The position numbers were made by a program, and so were the translations under genes. Under the pieces are notes generated by a model, which searched no databases, was not told the origin of the DNA, and saw only the letters and a list, made by a program, of their open reading frames with translations. A DNA stretch of 23,317 nt from G963674505 sp964575975. GTDB taxonomy: Bacteria; Desulfobacterota; Desulfobacteria; Desulfobacterales; SKZT01. The stretch covers positions 1 to 23,317 of the forward strand of contig CAZNTU010000082.1 in assembly GCA_964575975.1 (NCBI GenBank), written 5' to 3'. Positions 23,128-23,317 of the stretch are shown here, piece after piece (the stretch's first letter is position 1; every line of letters begins with the position of its first letter).

Positions 23128-23161
23128 ATTATGGAGGCGGACTCCGGTCCGCCTCCATAAT
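23128..23161. terminator. Strong 15-bp hairpin after the remnant gene
   Basis: ATTATGGAGGCGGAC (23128-23142), loop TCCG, GTCCGCCTCCATAAT (23147-23161) makes a perfect 15-bp stem starting 3 nt after the remnant's stop codon. No U-run follows, but being symmetric it could end transcripts from both sides. It might alternatively be a copy of a dispersed palindromic repeat. Confidence 0.6.
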
Positions 23162-23173
23162 CGCAGGACCGGA

Positions 23174-23287
23174 TCAAGCAAAGCCCGGACGCCAATCGTC
23201 CAGCAGTCCCCTTTCCAGCTCCCCGGCCGGCCCCAGTTCGGCGGCGGGAACATGGTATACGCCTGGGGTGATGAAAATGTCGGGTTT
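23174..23287 (-). other. Possible C-terminal coding fragment, unrecognised
   Basis: On the minus strand, 37 codons between TGA at 23290-23288 and TGA at 23176-23174 read protein-like (ITPGVYHVPAAELGPAGELE, then RGLLDDWRPGFA). There is no start codon and no recognised family. It could be the end of a frameshifted gene entering from the right, or chance. It ends just beyond the hairpin at 23128-23161, as a convergent partner would. The remaining bases to the window edge show nothing else. Confidence 0.2.
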
Positions 23288-23317
23288 TCAGTGTTGAAAA
23301 TTCATACGGATTTTGTT

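Overview
This is a gene-dense chromosomal stretch from a Gram-negative bacterium of fairly high GC. Evidence for that is a type II secretion (T2SS) pseudopilin, ATPase and inner-membrane protein set, a VgrG-type spike protein, a PilZ protein and a sigma-54 promoter. The mix resembles Desulfobacterota (deltaproteobacteria)-like lineages, but that is inference and no rRNA or other strict marker is present. I see no tRNA, rRNA, CRISPR array, insertion sequence or integrase.

Layout. (1) 1-5259, all minus strand: fcl and gmd (GDP-L-fucose synthesis), then gspE, gspF and the 5' part of gspG, cut by the window edge. A 20-bp tandem repeat lies between gmd and gspE. (2) 5260-5857: non-coding spacer with a good sigma-70-type promoter at 5711-5739. 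(3) 5858-9356, plus strand: a tight three-gene set, ornithine aminotransferase (rocD), a GTPase-like homologue of cyclic 2,3-diphosphoglycerate synthetase, and carbamate kinase (arcC). (4) 9445-11937, minus strand: rlmD-like 23S rRNA uracil methyltransferase then rsgA, a ribosome-maturation pair. (5) 12064-17233, plus strand: alpha/beta hydrolase, membrane-anchored SPFH/band-7 protein and a 1154-residue protein with two AAA+ modules and a Lon-type protease domain. The three genes are joined by ATGA and TAATG overlaps. (6) 17212-20507, minus strand: vgrG followed by a HEAT-repeat gene, joined by a TAATG overlap. The HEAT gene overlaps the protease gene tail to tail by 22 bp. (7) 20508-20896: divergent regulatory region with a near-perfect sigma-54 promoter for the PilZ gene, inverted repeats upstream of it, and a palindrome inside a putative vgrG promoter. 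(8) 20897-22851, plus strand: PilZ-domain protein and a GT5 glycogen synthase. (9) 22852-23317: a C-terminal remnant resembling vanadium haloperoxidase/PAP2 proteins, a strong hairpin, and an unresolved tail.

Functional reading. The most unusual unit is region 5. An SPFH scaffold coupled to a large double-AAA+ Lon-like protease recalls the HflK/HflC-FtsH arrangement but uses an unrelated protease, and I do not recognise it as a named system. Region 3 looks like a nitrogen/energy module linking ornithine and carbamoyl phosphate to a GTPase-like enzyme of unknown bacterial role. Region 8 suggests that glycogen synthesis and a probable c-di-GMP-binding protein are switched by an RpoN-dependent activator. 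Calls rest on reading motifs by eye; no database search was run.
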